From an uncultured Collinsella sp. (GTDB lineage: Bacteria; Actinomycetota; Coriobacteriia; Coriobacteriales; Coriobacteriaceae): a stretch of DNA of 5,776 nt. Position 1 is the stretch's first letter. Each line of letters starts with the position of its first letter. Location of the stretch: contig USAX01000122.1 in assembly GCA_900552705.1 (NCBI GenBank), positions 1 through 5,776 of the forward strand. The letters run 5' to 3'. Below, piece by piece: positions 5,394-5,776 of this stretch. A model generated the notes under the pieces. The model worked only from the letters and a program-made list of their open reading frames with translations. It had not been told where the DNA came from and ran no database searches. Made by a program: the position numbers and the translations under genes.

Positions 5394-5736
5394 CAAGCTG
5401 CCCCTCACCATGTCCACTACCCTGCCTTCTGTGTCGTATACGATCCGTGCGTTGCGCGGAATATCAGGTTGTTCCCACCAGCTGACCTGGTATTTGACCC
5501 CACACTTGCGCACCGGGGTGTTTGCTCGGGAGGCCGCAGCCACCTTCACGACTGGCCCGCTCGCCCGCGAGGCGGTATTGCCCCAAAGAAAGTAGAACGG
5601 ACGGTGCGGCTTACATCTAGGACGCGCCATGATCGCGCCGCGCGCACGCGGTCGCTTACGTGGATCCCTTTGACCGCGTCTGTCTTGGACTAGGACGGGC
5701 ATTTCGTCCGTCCGCAACCACAGCCTGGTAGGAACG
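5394..5736 (-). promoter_or_regulatory. Long structured leader of the solute-binding lipoprotein gene
   Basis: This stretch of about 340 nt lies between the inferred transcription start and the lipoprotein ATG. Although open in the gene's frame, it looks non-coding: no Shine-Dalgarno before its internal start codons, frequent rare Arg codons (AGA, AGG, CGA, CGG), and roughly 70% G/C at third positions by my hand count. Hairpins visible by eye are: GGACGG/CCGTCC (5693-5713, 9-nt loop); ACGCGGTC/GACCGCGT (5646-5679, perfect 8 bp); CCG-CTCG/CGAG-CGG with one bulge (5557-5575); ACCCC/GGGGT (5497-5519); ACCAG/CTGGT (5477-5491). GACGCG near 5681 could instead pair with CGCGTC at 5621-5626, giving a possible switch between folds. 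I match it to no known riboswitch, and no terminator hairpin with a T-tract lies in it. A true N-terminal extension cannot be fully excluded. Confidence 0.45.
5401..5406 (-). promoter_or_regulatory. Ribosome binding site deciding the lipoprotein start
   Basis: GAGGGG on the minus strand lies seven bases before the ATG at 5393, which gives a normal-length lipoprotein signal peptide. The alternative ATG at 5411 has only a weaker AGGG eight bases upstream, and candidates further upstream have none. Confidence 0.6.
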
Positions 5737-5742
5737 TAGCGC

Positions 5743-5771
5743 ATTATAGCTAAGTTCAAGCTAAAGTTTAA
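5743..5771 (-). promoter_or_regulatory. Promoter of the lipoprotein transcript (perfect TATAAT -10)
   Basis: TATAAT occupies 5743-5748 on the minus strand. Seventeen bases upstream, TTAAAC (5766-5771) is only a 3/6 match to TTGACA, so an activator may help. Transcription should start near 5736. The surrounding DNA is AT-rich, in contrast to the rest of the window. Confidence 0.65.
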
Positions 5772-5772
5772 G
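5749..5772 (-). repeat. Near-perfect tandem direct repeat abutting the -10 box
   Basis: Reading the minus strand, CTTAAACTTTAGC (5760-5772) is followed, sharing one C, by CTTGAACTTAGC (5749-5760). They differ by one substitution and one T. They fill the spacer and the -35 position, as expected of a site for a regulator that binds direct repeats, or of a chance duplication. Confidence 0.5.
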
Positions 5773-5776
5773 GTTA

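Noticed and set aside
5460..5500. Possible signal recognition particle RNA around the CAGGTCAGCTGG block.
   Set aside because: The conserved GGAAG-type apical loop and its internal-loop partner (AGCAG) are missing.
5600..5700. Resemblance of CCAAGACAG and CCTAGATG blocks to the ribosomal protein L10 (rplJ) leader motif.
   Set aside because: The outer stem does not pair well, the bases are claimed by a better local 8-bp hairpin, and the downstream gene is not rplJ. An Rfam search would settle it.
5394..5759. N-terminal extension of the lipoprotein to a 457-residue protein starting at 5759.
   Set aside because: The extension begins upstream of the TATAAT box, lacks Shine-Dalgarno sites, uses many rare Arg codons, and would bury the lipoprotein signal peptide inside the chain.

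Overview
All supported genes lie on the minus strand, so the window is read from high to low coordinates. The DNA is GC-rich and third codon positions are mostly G or C. The set (long-form hibernation factor, DegV protein, family-3 binding lipoprotein, several lineage-type hypothetical proteins) suggests a high-GC Gram-positive. A gut Coriobacteriia such as Collinsella is my best guess, from general resemblance and not from any database match.

Layout along the minus strand. (1) 5776-4285 is a self-contained unit: a TATAAT promoter next to a direct repeat, a leader of about 340 nt, a lipoprotein of the amino-acid ABC-transporter substrate-binding family with a serine/acid-rich tail, and an intrinsic terminator. 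No permease or ATPase gene is present. (2) 4284-3423 is hpf (long ribosome hibernation promoting factor) with about 216 nt of upstream DNA holding a perfect 8-bp inverted repeat, and two tandem hairpins after the gene, the second being a strong intrinsic terminator. (3) 3404-1 is a likely operon: DegV-family protein, 97-nt gap, a beta-hydroxyacid dehydrogenase (3-hydroxyisobutyrate dehydrogenase-like), a small three-helix membrane protein, a HEAT-like helical repeat protein, and the first 39 codons of a decarboxylating dehydrogenase of the isocitrate/isopropylmalate family. The last four genes are 5, 15 and 6 nt apart. In two of the junctions the Shine-Dalgarno sequence of the next gene lies in the last codons of the previous one.

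The most unusual item is the C-terminal tail of the beta-hydroxyacid dehydrogenase. After a normal enzyme body it carries 51 residues with 14 His and 9 Cys, ending in three tandem 12-residue units starting His-Glu-Cys. This looks like a metal-binding or metal-storage appendage on a redox enzyme. The second is the long, structured, apparently non-coding leader of the solute-binding lipoprotein. The third is the hpf terminator, which ends only 18 nt before the degV start codon and leaves no room for a separate promoter between them.
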